64,000 bases of DNA from Acetothermia bacterium 64_32 (GTDB lineage Bacteria; Bipolaricaulota; Bipolaricaulia; Bipolaricaulales; Bipolaricaulaceae): positions 62,001-126,000 of the forward strand of contig LGFI01000001.1 in the NCBI GenBank assembly GCA_001508155.1, written 5' to 3'. This document shows, in pieces, positions 34,971 through 43,470 of the stretch. The first letter of the stretch is position 1, and the number at the start of each line of letters is the position of its first letter. A model generated the notes under the pieces. The model was not told where the DNA came from. It searched no databases and saw only the letters and a program-made list of their open reading frames with translations. The translations under genes and the position numbers were made by a program.

Positions 34971-36134
34971 ATGAAAGAGGGAGAGGTTGGTTGGGAGAAG
35001 ATAGAGTGGGCGCGGGGGCACATGCCCCTGCTTGGGGGGATCCGGGCCCGGTTCGAAAGGGAGCGGCCGTTTTCGGGCCTTGTGATCGGGGTGGCCCTTC
35101 ATCTTGAGGCCAAGACGGCCAACCTGATCCTCACCCTGAGGGCCGGGGGGGCGGAGCTGTTTGTGATCTCCAGCAACCCGCTCTCCACCCAGGATGCGAT
35201 CGCCCGGGCGTTGGCCCAGGTGGAGGGGATTCAGGTGGCTGCCCGGCACGGGGAGTCGGAGGCCGAGCGCTTGGGGAACATAGACCGGCTTATCGGCCTT
35301 TCCCCCCGGCTGATCATGGAGGATGGGGGGGACGTGGCCTGGCGGCTGGCCGAGCGGGGTTTTTATCCGGGGCTTTTGGGGATCTGCGAGGAGACCACCT
35401 CAGGGGGGGAGCGGCTGCGGGCCCTGCACCAGGCAGGGAGGCTCCCGGTCCCGGCCATCGTGGTGAACGATGCCAGGATGAAGCACCTCTTTGACAACCG
35501 CTACGGCACCGGGCAGTCCACCTGGGATGCCATCATGCGGGCCACGAACCTGTTGGTGGCGGGGAAGGTTGTTTTGATCGTGGGCTACGGCTGGTGTGGC
35601 AAGGGGCTGGCGTTGCGGGCGGCCGGCCTTGGGGCGCGGGTGTTGGTGACGGAGCTCGACCCGGTGAAGGCGGCGGAGGCGGCCATGGAGGGCTTTACCC
35701 CGGTGGAGCTCGCCAAGGGCCTTTCCCAGGCCGATTTTGTGATCACGGCCACCGGGAGGGCGGGGGTGATAGGGGAGGAGGAGTTCTCCTTTTGCAAGGA
35801 CGGGCAGGTGCTCGCCAACGCCGGGCATTTCGGCTATGAGATAGACCGGGCGGCCCTGGAGCACCTTTCGGTGGAGGCCTTCCCGGCGCGGCAGGGGGTC
35901 ACCGGGTATCGCCTGCCGGATGGGCGGACCGTTTACCTTTTGGGGGAGGGGGAGCTGGTGAACCTGGCCCTGGGCGACGGTCATCCGGTGGAGATCATGG
36001 ATGTCTCCTTTGCCTTGCAGGCGCTTTCGGCCGAGCTGCTGGTGCGGGAGGGGGGGCTTGAGCCGGGGGTGTATCCGGTGCCCCGGGAGATAGACGAGGA
36101 GGTGGCGCGGCTGTTTCTGGCCACGTTGAGTTAG
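34971..36134 (+). CDS. ahcY: S-adenosylhomocysteine hydrolase
   Basis: A 387-residue enzyme that splits S-adenosylhomocysteine into homocysteine and adenosine with bound NAD. Landmarks are [54 protein letters not shown] and the Rossmann block [23 protein letters not shown]. The length is that of the short form lacking the 40-residue insert, as in archaea and Thermotoga. The ATG at 34971 follows AAAGGAGGCTTT; an upstream GTG at 34944 would put the ribosome binding site inside the gene. recA follows 52 bases later on the same strand. Confidence 0.95.
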   Translation: MKEGEVGWEKIEWARGHMPLLGGIRARFERERPFSGLVIGVALHLEAKTANLILTLRAGGAELFVISSNPLSTQDAIARALAQVEGIQVAARHGESEAERLGNIDRLIGLSPRLIMEDGGDVAWRLAERGFYPGLLGICEETTSGGERLRALHQAGRLPVPAIVVNDARMKHLFDNRYGTGQSTWDAIMRATNLLVAGKVVLIVGYGWCGKGLALRAAGLGARVLVTELDPVKAAEAAMEGFTPVELAKGLSQADFVITATGRAGVIGEEEFSFCKDGQVLANAGHFGYEIDRAALEHLSVEAFPARQGVTGYRLPDGRTVYLLGEGELVNLALGDGHPVEIMDVSFALQALSAELLVREGGLEPGVYPVPREIDEEVARLFLATLS

Positions 36135-36186
36135 GCTTGCCCGGGGTGGGGGGCGGGCTTACCATCCTCACCGAGGGGGTAGATCC

Positions 36187-37224
36187 ATGGCAGCTGACAA
36201 GAAGCGTGAGGTATTGGAGAGCGTGCTCAAGCAGATAAAGAAGTCCTATGGGGAGGGGGCCATCATGTGGCTGGGGGAGCGGGCGGTGGCCTCCGGGATC
36301 GAGGTCATCCCCACCGGGGCGTTGTCCCTGGACATCGCCCTGGGGGTGGGGGGGGTGCCGCGGGGGCGGATGGTGGAGATCTTCGGCCCGGAGGCGTCGG
36401 GGAAGACCACCCTGGCCCTCCACATCATCGCCGAGGCGCAAAAGCTGGGGGGGACGGCGGCGTTCGTGGACGCCGAGCACGCACTGGACCCGGGTTACAC
36501 CCGGGCCATCGGGGTGGACCTGGATCACCTGCTCCTCTCCCAGCCCAGCTCCGGGGAGCAGGCCCTGGAGATCACCGAGCAGCTGGTGCGCTCCGGGGCG
36601 GTAGACGTGATAGTGATCGACTCGGTGGCGGCGCTGGTGCCGGAGGCAGAGCTCCAAGGGCAGATGGGGGACGCCCAGGTGGGCCTGCAGGCCCGGCTCA
36701 TGTCCCAGGCCATGCGGAAGCTGGCGGCGGCCATCGCCCAGTCCAAGACGGTGGCCATCTTCGTGAACCAGATCCGTTCCACCATCCAGTCCGGCCCCTG
36801 GGGAGGGGGCACCACCACCACCGGCGGCCGGGCCCTCAAGTTCTATGCTTCGGTGAGGATGCAGATATGGTCGGAGGGGAAGATCGAGGAGGGGGATGAG
36901 CGGGTGGGCACCCGTGCCCACGTGCGGGTGGTGAAGAACAAGGTGGCCCCCCCCTTCCGGGAGGCCGTCTTCGACGTGATCTACGGCAAGGGGATCGCCC
37001 GGGCCCGTGACCTAATCCACACCGGGGAGTCCCTGGGGGTGGTGTCCCGTTCCGGGGCCTGGTATTCCTATGGGGACACGCGCCTTGGGCAGGGGATCGC
37101 CCAGGCCTCTCAATTCCTCGAGGACAACCCAGACCTTGCCGCCAAGATCGAAAAGGAGATCCGGGAGCGGGCCGGGCTTCCCGGCCCGAGGTCCCTTTCG
37201 GGGGATGAAAAGGCCGAGGGATGA
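36187..37224 (+). CDS. recA: Recombinase RecA
   Basis: A 345-residue RecA, the strand-exchange ATPase of homologous recombination and trigger of the SOS response. Walker A is GPEASGKTT (usual GPESSGKTT), then [30 protein letters not shown] and the L2 region. The segment after IFVNQIRS is [27 protein letters not shown], where most RecA proteins have a GVMFGNPE stretch, so the L2 loop is distinctive. The C-terminal tail is short and acidic. recX begins inside its 3' end (20-base overlap), so the pair is coupled. Confidence 0.97.
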   Translation: MAADKKREVLESVLKQIKKSYGEGAIMWLGERAVASGIEVIPTGALSLDIALGVGGVPRGRMVEIFGPEASGKTTLALHIIAEAQKLGGTAAFVDAEHALDPGYTRAIGVDLDHLLLSQPSSGEQALEITEQLVRSGAVDVIVIDSVAALVPEAELQGQMGDAQVGLQARLMSQAMRKLAAAIAQSKTVAIFVNQIRSTIQSGPWGGGTTTTGGRALKFYASVRMQIWSEGKIEEGDERVGTRAHVRVVKNKVAPPFREAVFDVIYGKGIARARDLIHTGESLGVVSRSGAWYSYGDTRLGQGIAQASQFLEDNPDLAAKIEKEIRERAGLPGPRSLSGDEKAEG

Positions 37225-37687
37225 GGACTGGGCCTGGGGTTACGTAAGCCGGCTCCTTCACTTCCGCCCCCGCACCGAGGCGGAGCTCCGCTCGCGCCTG
37301 GCCCTGAAGGGCTGCGAGGAAAAACTCATCGACCGGGTAATTGCCAGGGCCAAGGCTGAGGGGCTGGTGGACGATCGGCTGTTTGCCCGGCTTTATGCGG
37401 AGGACAGGCTCCTTGGGCGGCCCTGTTCCAGGGGGGTGCTTGCCCGGGAGCTTCGGGCCAAGGGGGTTTCCCGGGAGGTAGCCGAGCGGGCGGCGGCCGA
37501 GGTTTTGCCGGAGCTCGACGAGCGGGCCTTGGCCGAGAGGGCGCTTAAGGGACGGCTTTCACTGTGGCAGGGCCTTCCGGACGAGGTGAGGAAGCGCCGT
37601 GCCTATGCTTTCCTTCTGCGGCGGGGCTTTTCCCCCGAGCTAGCGCGGGAGCTGGTAGAGGAGATCGTGGGTGGGGGCGATGGGTGA
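37205..37687 (+). CDS. recX: Regulatory protein RecX
   Basis: A 160-residue helical protein that restrains RecA filaments. The pattern [23 protein letters not shown], then [24 protein letters not shown] and [19 protein letters not shown], shows the three-helix RecX repeats. The start at 37205 (MKRPRDEDW) lies within the recA 3' end; further upstream in-frame sequence is just recA in another frame. It overlaps ispF by 8 bases. Confidence 0.9.
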   Translation: MKRPRDEDWAWGYVSRLLHFRPRTEAELRSRLALKGCEEKLIDRVIARAKAEGLVDDRLFARLYAEDRLLGRPCSRGVLARELRAKGVSREVAERAAAEVLPELDERALAERALKGRLSLWQGLPDEVRKRRAYAFLLRRGFSPELARELVEEIVGGGDG

Positions 37688-38174
37688 GGTCAGGGTGGGG
37701 CTGGGGATCGACTTCCACAGGCTGGTTGTGGGGAGGAAGCTCATCCTGGGGGGGGTGGAGGTTCCTTTTGAGCTTGGGCTTTTGGGGCATTCGGATGGGG
37801 ATGTGGTTTTGCATGCCATCTGTGATGCTTTACTGGGGGCGGCTGCCTTGGGGGACATCGGCCAGCATTTCCCCCCGGGGGATCCGGAATACAAAGGCAT
37901 CTCCTCCCTGCGGCTCCTTTCGCGGGTGAGGTTTTTTTTGGAGGAGGAGGGGTATGAGCCGGTGCAGGTGGACTGCGTGGTGGTTGCCCAGGCGCCCCGG
38001 CTTGCCCCTTATATCCCCCGGATGCGGGAGCGGATAGCGGAGACGTTGGGGGTGGGGGAGGTTTCGATCAAGGCCACCACCCCGGAGGGGATGGGGCCGC
38101 TTGGGGGAGGGGAGGGGATTGCTGCCTGGGCGGTGGCCCTCATCCGCCCTAAACGTCGTAAACGTCGCACATAA
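37680..38174 (+). CDS. ispF: 2-C-methyl-D-erythritol 2,4-cyclodiphosphate synthase
   Basis: A 164-residue enzyme of the non-mevalonate isoprenoid pathway. GLGIDFHRLVVGRKLILGGVEVP holds the metal-binding Asp and His, LGHSDGDVVLHAICDALLGAAALGDIG and IKATTPEGMGPLGGGEGIAAWAVALI complete the family pattern. The normal protein should end about at AVALI. Here it continues RPKRRKRRT, encoded by the first hairpin repeat of the adjacent cluster; the TAA stop (38172-38174) is in the loop of that hairpin. So a repeat insertion has given the enzyme a new basic tail. An in-frame GTG at 37671 is an alternative start. Confidence 0.93.
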   Translation: MGEVRVGLGIDFHRLVVGRKLILGGVEVPFELGLLGHSDGDVVLHAICDALLGAAALGDIGQHFPPGDPEYKGISSLRLLSRVRFFLEEEGYEPVQVDCVVVAQAPRLAPYIPRMRERIAETLGVGEVSIKATTPEGMGPLGGGEGIAAWAVALIRPKRRKRRT

Positions 38175-38376
38175 AGTGCGACTAAACGTCGCACATAAAG
38201 TGCGACGCTACCCAAACCCTACTAAACTAAACGTCGCACACAAGGTGCGACGCTACCTAGGGTAGAGGTAGCGTCGGGCCTTGTGCCCGACGAAAAATAT
38301 ATGGTAGCGTCGGGCTTTACGCCCGACGAAAATATACGGTAGAAAATATACGGTAGCGTCGGGGCTTGTCCCCGAC
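38151..38376. repeat. REP-like hairpin cluster 1 (six copies)
   Basis: Six hairpins. Type A (GTCGCAC / GTGCGAC with loop ATAAA or ACAAG): 38164-38182, 38188-38206 and 38233-38251; the last two are followed by GCTACC. Type B (GTCGGGC / GCCCGAC): 38273-38291 and 38309-38327. Type C (GTCGGGG / CCCCGAC): 38358-38376. Types B and C are preceded by GGTAGC. Seen on the minus strand, type A also reads GGTAGC followed by the stem, so all belong to one family with different arms. The cluster begins inside ispF and ends 42 bases before the transposase gene. Confidence 0.9.
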
Positions 38377-38418
38377 GAGAATACACGACGTGACGTTCGG
38401 TAGTCGGACGATAGAAAA

Positions 38419-38910
38419 ATGGATGAAATGAAAGGTAGGGCGAGGTACAAGACCTTTGGCAAAAGGCGCTCGCTGCGGCTCCCTGGTTACGATTACTCCT
38501 CCCCCAGGCCCGTTCATCTTGTCATCGGAACCTATGGGAAAAGGCCGATCCTCACCGGCCGGCTGGCGATGGCGATGGTGGGATGTTTGAAGGAGACCGC
38601 GGAACGGTGTGAGGTTGTGCTCTTTGCCTTCTGTGTTATGCCGGATCATGTGCATCTGCTTGTGAGCTCGCGGGGTGGGGTGGACCTGGTGACGTTCGTG
38701 CAGAGATTTAAGGGTAAAAGCACCCGTATCTTCTGGGAGCTGGGTGGCAGGGGGAAGCTTTGGCAGCGGGGATTTTATGATCATGTGCTGCGCAAGGAGG
38801 AGGCGGTGGAGGACGTGGCCGCTTATGTCCTCAACAACCCGGTGAGGAAGGGGCTGGCAAGGGATTTCAGGGACTACCACTACTCAGGCTCGTCCGTAAT
38901 CGAATGGTGA
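38419..38910 (+). CDS. REP-associated tyrosine transposase (RAYT, Y1/IS200-like)
   Basis: A 163-residue HUH single-strand transposase. The metal-binding HUH motif is MPDHVHLLVS (His77 and His79); the C-terminal block WQRGFYDHVLRKEE, AAYVLNNPVRKGLARDF includes the catalytic Tyr region and the YxxNNP motif that marks RAYT rather than IS200 proteins. RAYTs bind the tetranucleotide GTAG next to REP hairpins. Exactly such hairpins flank this gene on both sides (38151-38376 and 38934-39094). It appears intact. No terminal inverted repeats of a classical IS are seen, as expected for a domesticated RAYT. Confidence 0.9.
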   Translation: MDEMKGRARYKTFGKRRSLRLPGYDYSSPRPVHLVIGTYGKRPILTGRLAMAMVGCLKETAERCEVVLFAFCVMPDHVHLLVSSRGGVDLVTFVQRFKGKSTRIFWELGGRGKLWQRGFYDHVLRKEEAVEDVAAYVLNNPVRKGLARDFRDYHYSGSSVIEW

Positions 38911-38933
38911 TCGTTCAAATAAAACGATGAAAA

Positions 38934-39094
38934 GGTAGCGTCGGGCTTTATGCCCGACGAAAATATACGGTTAAGAAAATATACGGTTAAACGTCGCACA
39001 TAAAGTGCGACGCTACCAAGGGTTACCAAGGGTGAAGAGGTAGAGGTAGCGTCGGGCCTTGCGCCCGACGGTAGCGTCGGGGCTTGTCCCCGAC
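38934..39094. repeat. REP-like hairpin cluster 2 (four copies)
   Basis: Type B at 38940-38958 (tag GGTAGC at 38934), type A at 38993-39011 followed by GCTACC, type B at 39051-39069 (tag 39045-39050) and type C at 39076-39094 (tag 39070-39075). The linker between the type A copy and the next type B copy reads AAGGGTTACCAAGGGTGAAG and then AGGTAGAGGTAGC, which is similar to linkers in cluster 3. Confidence 0.9.
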
Positions 39095-39095
39095 G

Positions 39096-39127
39096 AAAAA
39101 ACCCGGGGGCGGCGAGGCCGCCCCCGG
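39096..39127 (-). terminator. Rho-independent terminator of the PorV-like gene
   Basis: On the minus strand CCGGGGGCGGC and GCCGCCCCCGG (39103-39113 and 39117-39127, 11-bp stem, 3-base loop) are followed by six T (39096-39101). It lies 28 bases after the stop of the PorV-like gene and directly abuts the last REP copy. Confidence 0.85.
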
Positions 39128-39154
39128 TGGGCACAAGAAACCTTGGGCTGGTCG

Positions 39155-40069
39155 CTATTCGGTAGGCTGTCCTTCCTCAGCCGGCGGAGCCAGAAGCTCC
39201 CCCAAAAGGAAGGTGGCAGAAAGCACCAGCGACTCACCCGGATCAGACTGTAGCACGTAAGCCGCGTCTATGGAAAGGTCACCAACCGCAAGCCCGGCGC
39301 CAACGGTGAAGTAGTAGTCGGCGAAGTCCGCCTCGGGGAACACCACCCCGGCGCGCACCGCCAGGTTCTCCACCAGCACGAACTCAAGCCCGGCCTTGGC
39401 CCCGGAGAAGGCAAAATCCATCCCGGCAAAGTCCACATCGGCCGCCAGGGTCATCGCCCCGTCCAGGAGCTTGGCCCCAAAGCCGGCCGTGTACATGGGC
39501 TCCACCGTCTGGTCCCACAACGAGGTGCCACCCACGTCCTTGGCCACGATCCCAATGGCAAGCTCATCGGTGAGCGGGAAAAGAAGCCCGATGTCGAAGC
39601 CGAACCCGGTGGCCGAGTCCTCCTCGATGGTCTCAGAATAGTACTTTACGTTAACGCCCACGCTTCCGAAGTCGGCGATGTTGACCCCCACCGTGCCCAG
39701 GTACAGGCTGGCGTTGTACATCCCCGGGTTGGCCTCGTCGTTTGCCACCGCGTTGGCCCAACCAAGGCCGATCGCATACCCCTCGAAGGTGAACCCGCCC
39801 GAGATGTACTGGTAGGAAACGCCACCGAAGTCACCGGTGGAGAAGCGGTTGGACGTTGCCCCGCCGATCCACGGCTGGGCGAAGGTCAGCCCGGCGGGGT
39901 TCCATAGGGCCCCCGTCGCGTCGTTCGCCAGGGCGCAGTACGCACCCCCCATCCCCAGGGCCTTCGCCCCATGGCCCCCTTGGAATATGATCGACCCCAC
40001 ATACTCCTGCGGGAAGGCTGCCACGGCAAGGGCCCCCACGAGCAAGCTCGCTACGATTATCCTTTTCAT
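39155..40069 (-). CDS. PorV/PorQ-family outer-membrane beta-barrel protein
   Basis: A 304-residue exported protein with a signal peptide (about residues 1-19) and the family landmark GAKALGMGGAYCALANDATGALWNPAGLT (about residues 34-62). The rest alternates Gly/aromatic strands ending in VLSATFLLGE, typical of an outer-membrane barrel. In type IX secretion, PorV binds the C-terminal domain of cargo and shuttles it to the attachment complex. The neighbouring upstream gene encodes a large exported protein with such a C-terminal domain. GGAGGTAAGGCGAAG precedes the ATG. Whether a full type IX system exists cannot be judged here. Confidence 0.75.
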   Translation of the reverse strand: MKRIIVASLLVGALAVAAFPQEYVGSIIFQGGHGAKALGMGGAYCALANDATGALWNPAGLTFAQPWIGGATSNRFSTGDFGGVSYQYISGGFTFEGYAIGLGWANAVANDEANPGMYNASLYLGTVGVNIADFGSVGVNVKYYSETIEEDSATGFGFDIGLLFPLTDELAIGIVAKDVGGTSLWDQTVEPMYTAGFGAKLLDGAMTLAADVDFAGMDFAFSGAKAGLEFVLVENLAVRAGVVFPEADFADYYFTVGAGLAVGDLSIDAAYVLQSDPGESLVLSATFLLGELLAPPAEEGQPTE

Positions 40070-40108
40070 CTTCGCCTTACCTCCTCACGCACCCTATGTC
40101 CAAGCCCT

Positions 40109-40134
40109 GGGGGTGGGCCAGGCGGCCCACCCCC
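40109..40134. other. Intercistronic hairpin between the surface-protein gene and the PorV-like gene
   Basis: GGGGGTGGGCC (40109-40119), loop AGGC, GGCCCACCCCC (40124-40134): an 11-bp perfect stem 12 bases after the stop of the large gene. No T-run follows in the gene direction, so it may mark an mRNA 3' end or allow partial readthrough into the PorV-like gene. Confidence 0.55.
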
Positions 40135-40145
40135 AAAAGCCCTTT

Positions 40146-43073
40146 CTACCGCTTGATGTAAACGAAGCCGCGGAAGGTCCAGACCTGGTCCGCACCCTCC
40201 ACCACGGCCACGTAGATGTACGCGCCGTTCCTCAAGGACTCACCGGTCCAGGACACCCGGTCGGTGTCGCTCCCGGAGACCTCCGCCACCTTCTTCCCGA
40301 GGAGGTCGTAGATGGTGACGGCGATCGAGTCGGCCACCGCGCCGGAGGGCTCCGCCTGGATCCTGAACTCGGTGGAGGTGGAGAACGGGTTCGGCACCAC
40401 CGAGATCCCGGTCACATCCGAGAGCTCGGCCGCCACCACCTGAGCGGTGGCATCGTCGGTCCGGTCCGGATCGGCCGGGTCGGTGTAGGTGGCGGTGATG
40501 GTCCCCAGCGCCACGTCCTCCGGGAGCGTGTAGCTCACCCGGAACTGGCTGCCGGAGAGGGCCGGGATCGAGTTCCAGGACTCGAGCACGGCACCGGTGG
40601 CGTCCTTGAGCACCAGGACGGCCCCCTCCTCGGAGGAGATCTCATCGTACCCCTCGTAGACCACGTCGGTCACGGTGATGGTCACCACGTCACCCGGGTT
40701 GTACTGGGCCGCGTCGAAGGCCACGGTGGGCGGGCTAGGAGGCGTGACGCCGGCTGCGCCGCCCTCGGTCACCTTGATGGAGATGATGGCGATGTCGGAG
40801 TGGTTGGAGGGGTCCTGGTAGAAGGCCATGATGGTGTCGCCGGCCTGGGAGCCCAGGTTCCCATCACCCGGGTGAGCGGAGTCAGCCACCAAGACACAGG
40901 TGGTGGACCGGAACACCCCGGTGTTCACCCCGGTCTCCCTTAGGTCCAGCCGCTCCCAGGTCCCCCGCTGCGCGTTCCACATGAACACCTTCACGGTGGC
41001 CGGGATGTCCGTAATGGAGAGCACGTCAAGGTCAACCCCACCGGAAATAGCCCCGTCGGGGGTCATTAGATCGGCGGCAGCTGTTACATTGTTCTCTGCA
41101 GTGGCTGTGAGATCCCAGATCGGAGCCGAGTCCTCTTCCTCGTCGTTCCCATTTGCTGCGGTGTCAGCACCTTCAGTCTGATCGGCGTCCTTGTTCCAAC
41201 CGCCGAAGACCTGCTCGCGGAGGAGTGGGTTCTCGTTCTGATCGGGGTCGGTCACCTCGATCCCGAGCTCCCCACCGAGCGGCACCTCACCGGTGATGGG
41301 GGTGCCGGAACAGGTGACGAACCGCATCTTGTGCTCGCCGGTCGTCACGTAGTTCTCACCGCAACCGCGGCTGGTGGGCATGGAGATCGAGAACACCTGG
41401 GTGTCGTACACCTTCACCAGGTCGAACGACACGTCCCACGGCTGATACCGGGAAGCGTCCGTATCGATCACCGGCGGGAAGAGATCATCGTTCGGGTTCC
41501 CGTCGCCTAGGGCGTTCAGGGACTCCTGCGTATAGACCACGGAGTTGTAGCGGGCGTAGATGGTGTCCTCGTTGAACGCCTCGAAGGTCCAGGAGTCGAA
41601 AACGAGCTGATAGCCGCCCACCGCGTCCCAAACCGGCAGGAGCGGCATCCCGGAAAGGGAGGCGAAGATGCCGGAGTTGGCCGACACCTCGTCGATCTCC
41701 CAGTACTCGGAGTCGTCCTCGCCATGCGGGTCGCACAGGTGCACCACCACCGAGTCGCAGCAGCAGGCCTCGATGTTGGCGTCGGCGTCGTAGACCCGCA
41801 CGTAGAGGCCGGTGTGTCCGATCTTCACCTGGGTTACGGGGACGCCGTTTGCGTCGGTGAGGTAGGTCTCAGAATGCGGCCGGTCGCCCACCACGGCGGT
41901 GGCCAGGGTGAAGTCGTCGAAGTCGTTCGGATCGAGGTAGTAGAAGGCGATCGTGGTGCCGGGCACGAACCGATCCCCGGTCACGTCCGGGTCCAGGCCC
42001 AGGGCCTCCATCAGGTTCTCCAGGTTCCCGAAGTTGTACTCGAACACCCCGGAGGAAACGTCCGTCTCATGGGCGAAGAACACCACCGGGAGCACATTGG
42101 TAGTAGCAAACCACCCAGGGTATTCGATGTAGCGCTCGGGGTTGTAGATGTTGTACCACTGGATGTAGTTCCCCCACACGTCCCCGGAAGCATCGGTGCC
42201 GCCCCACTTCTTGAGCATGCAGAAGTTGGTGGCGGAGTTGGTCTGCACAGGGTTCCAGCTTCCCGGGTTGATGATGAGGAAGAACGGGACGTAGTCCACC
42301 TTGTCGCAGTCCAGGTTCTCGTCCGGGTCGTTGATGGTCACGGTGATGTTCTCGCACACCCCCGCACAACCGTAGGCGAGCTGAGTAGGGCTCACGGTCA
42401 GGGTGGCCACGGTGTCGACGATCTTCACCTGATCCTGGTCGATGTTCCGCTCGTCGGTGTCGTCGGCCACGATCAAGACCAGCGTGTCCATGTTCTCGAA
42501 CCGACCAACCACAGGGGCTGTGCCTGCCAGTTCGGGATAAGTCGGCCCGTAATTAGCGTAGTCAACCCTCGCGACTTCCTTGAGCTCAGGAAGGGCGTCT
42601 GTTTCACCGTCAGCATCAGGATCTGTGTCCTCATCCAAGTAAATCCAGTCCCCTTCCGCCCACAGGGAATCCCCCAAAATATGGGTCCACTGATACTGTT
42701 GGTCCGGGCCTGTGGGTGGGAGCGCAGCCGGCGCATCCCAATAACGGTCGCCGACCTTGATCGCCTGCTTGTTGCCAGCGTCATCCACCCAGAAGTAGAT
42801 GCCGCTTCCGGCCTCAAACTCCCGGAATACCTCGTCGGTTTCCTCAATGTAAGCCCCGGTCTTAAAGTCGAAGATCACAAGGTCGGCGGTGAACTCGTCG
42901 ATGCCGCAGGCGCCCTTCTCCGGGTCGTTCACCACCACGTAGAACCGGCTGCCCTCCCAGATCCCCTGGATCTTGTTCCCCGACGCGTCGGCAAAGTACG
43001 CGTCAAAGCCAAACGCCGTGGCAGATATCGCCACGGCCGCCAAAAGCCCGATCACTAGTGCTTTGCTCCTCAA
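40146..43073 (-). CDS. Large secreted repeat protein with FlgD/T9SS-like C-terminal domain, candidate surface-layer protein
   Basis: A protein of about 975 residues. The start is TTG at 43073, 7 bases after AAAGGAGG, giving a standard signal peptide (ALVIGLLAAVAISATAFG). An ATG at 43130 also has AAAGGAGG but would add 19 residues before the signal. About five Ig-like modules carry an Asp-rich motif: VVVNDPEKG, VTINDPDENLD, RVYDADANIE, EVTDPDQNEN, TVTDVVYEG. Several end in TGVF/SGIF and GDTI-x-AFYxDP blocks. Unusual Cys clusters occur (ACCCDS, CAGVC). The last 90 residues (NPFSTSTEFRI, IYDLLGKKVAEV, NGAYIYVAVV) match FlgD/T9SS type A sorting-like domains. Tandem promoters and a long leader suggest very high expression. 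Confidence 0.75.
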   Translation of the reverse strand: MRSKALVIGLLAAVAISATAFGFDAYFADASGNKIQGIWEGSRFYVVVNDPEKGACGIDEFTADLVIFDFKTGAYIEETDEVFREFEAGSGIYFWVDDAGNKQAIKVGDRYWDAPAALPPTGPDQQYQWTHILGDSLWAEGDWIYLDEDTDPDADGETDALPELKEVARVDYANYGPTYPELAGTAPVVGRFENMDTLVLIVADDTDERNIDQDQVKIVDTVATLTVSPTQLAYGCAGVCENITVTINDPDENLDCDKVDYVPFFLIINPGSWNPVQTNSATNFCMLKKWGGTDASGDVWGNYIQWYNIYNPERYIEYPGWFATTNVLPVVFFAHETDVSSGVFEYNFGNLENLMEALGLDPDVTGDRFVPGTTIAFYYLDPNDFDDFTLATAVVGDRPHSETYLTDANGVPVTQVKIGHTGLYVRVYDADANIEACCCDSVVVHLCDPHGEDDSEYWEIDEVSANSGIFASLSGMPLLPVWDAVGGYQLVFDSWTFEAFNEDTIYARYNSVVYTQESLNALGDGNPNDDLFPPVIDTDASRYQPWDVSFDLVKVYDTQVFSISMPTSRGCGENYVTTGEHKMRFVTCSGTPITGEVPLGGELGIEVTDPDQNENPLLREQVFGGWNKDADQTEGADTAANGNDEEEDSAPIWDLTATAENNVTAAADLMTPDGAISGGVDLDVLSITDIPATVKVFMWNAQRGTWERLDLRETGVNTGVFRSTTCVLVADSAHPGDGNLGSQAGDTIMAFYQDPSNHSDIAIISIKVTEGGAAGVTPPSPPTVAFDAAQYNPGDVVTITVTDVVYEGYDEISSEEGAVLVLKDATGAVLESWNSIPALSGSQFRVSYTLPEDVALGTITATYTDPADPDRTDDATAQVVAAELSDVTGISVVPNPFSTSTEFRIQAEPSGAVADSIAVTIYDLLGKKVAEVSGSDTDRVSWTGESLRNGAYIYVAVVEGADQVWTFRGFVYIKR

Positions 43074-43243
43074 CGTCCTACCTCCTTTCACTCCGGGATC
43101 ACTCGACCCCACGGTCCTTGTGCCCTGCATCTCCCCCTCCTTTCGGTGCTACGATCACCCATCACCTCCATCTTTACCCCTTTCGCAGGGGCCGGGATGA
43201 GGGCTCCCCCTCGCCCTCGGTGAGGAGCGATAACGCAATGTGC

Positions 43244-43272
43244 ATCCTACCACATCCCTCCTCCCCGGTCAA
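43244..43272 (-). promoter_or_regulatory. Proximal promoter P2 of the surface-protein gene
   Basis: TTGACC (43267-43272), 17 bases, TAGGAT (43244-43249) on the minus strand; five and four matches to consensus. Transcription would start near 43237, leaving a leader of about 165 bases to the TTG start. Confidence 0.55.
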
Positions 43273-43320
43273 GACGCCAAGGCGGTTTCGCCCCTCGGAC
43301 CCCGGGAGCAGTTGGCCCGT

Positions 43321-43349
43321 ATGTTAGCCTTCCCAAAGCCCCAAGTCAA
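43321..43349 (-). promoter_or_regulatory. Distal promoter P1 of the surface-protein gene
   Basis: TTGACT (43344-43349), 17 bases, TAACAT (43321-43326) on the minus strand. It lies 77 bases upstream of P2 and gives a leader of about 240 bases. Between P1 and the repeat cluster (43350-43470) nothing else was recognised. Confidence 0.55.
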
Positions 43350-43470
43350 CTTCACACCGGGCACAAACGCCCCACGAGATGCCCGCTTGGATTAAACAAA
43401 CCCCGGGGGACACCCCCTAGGCGCACCGTCCCCCCCGCCCCGGACTTTCGTCCCCACCCGACGATAAAAC

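Noticed and set aside
43074-43130. ATG at 43130 as start of the surface protein
   Set aside because: It also has AAAGGAGG, but would place 19 polar residues before the signal peptide; the TTG at 43073 has an equal ribosome binding site and a normal signal sequence.
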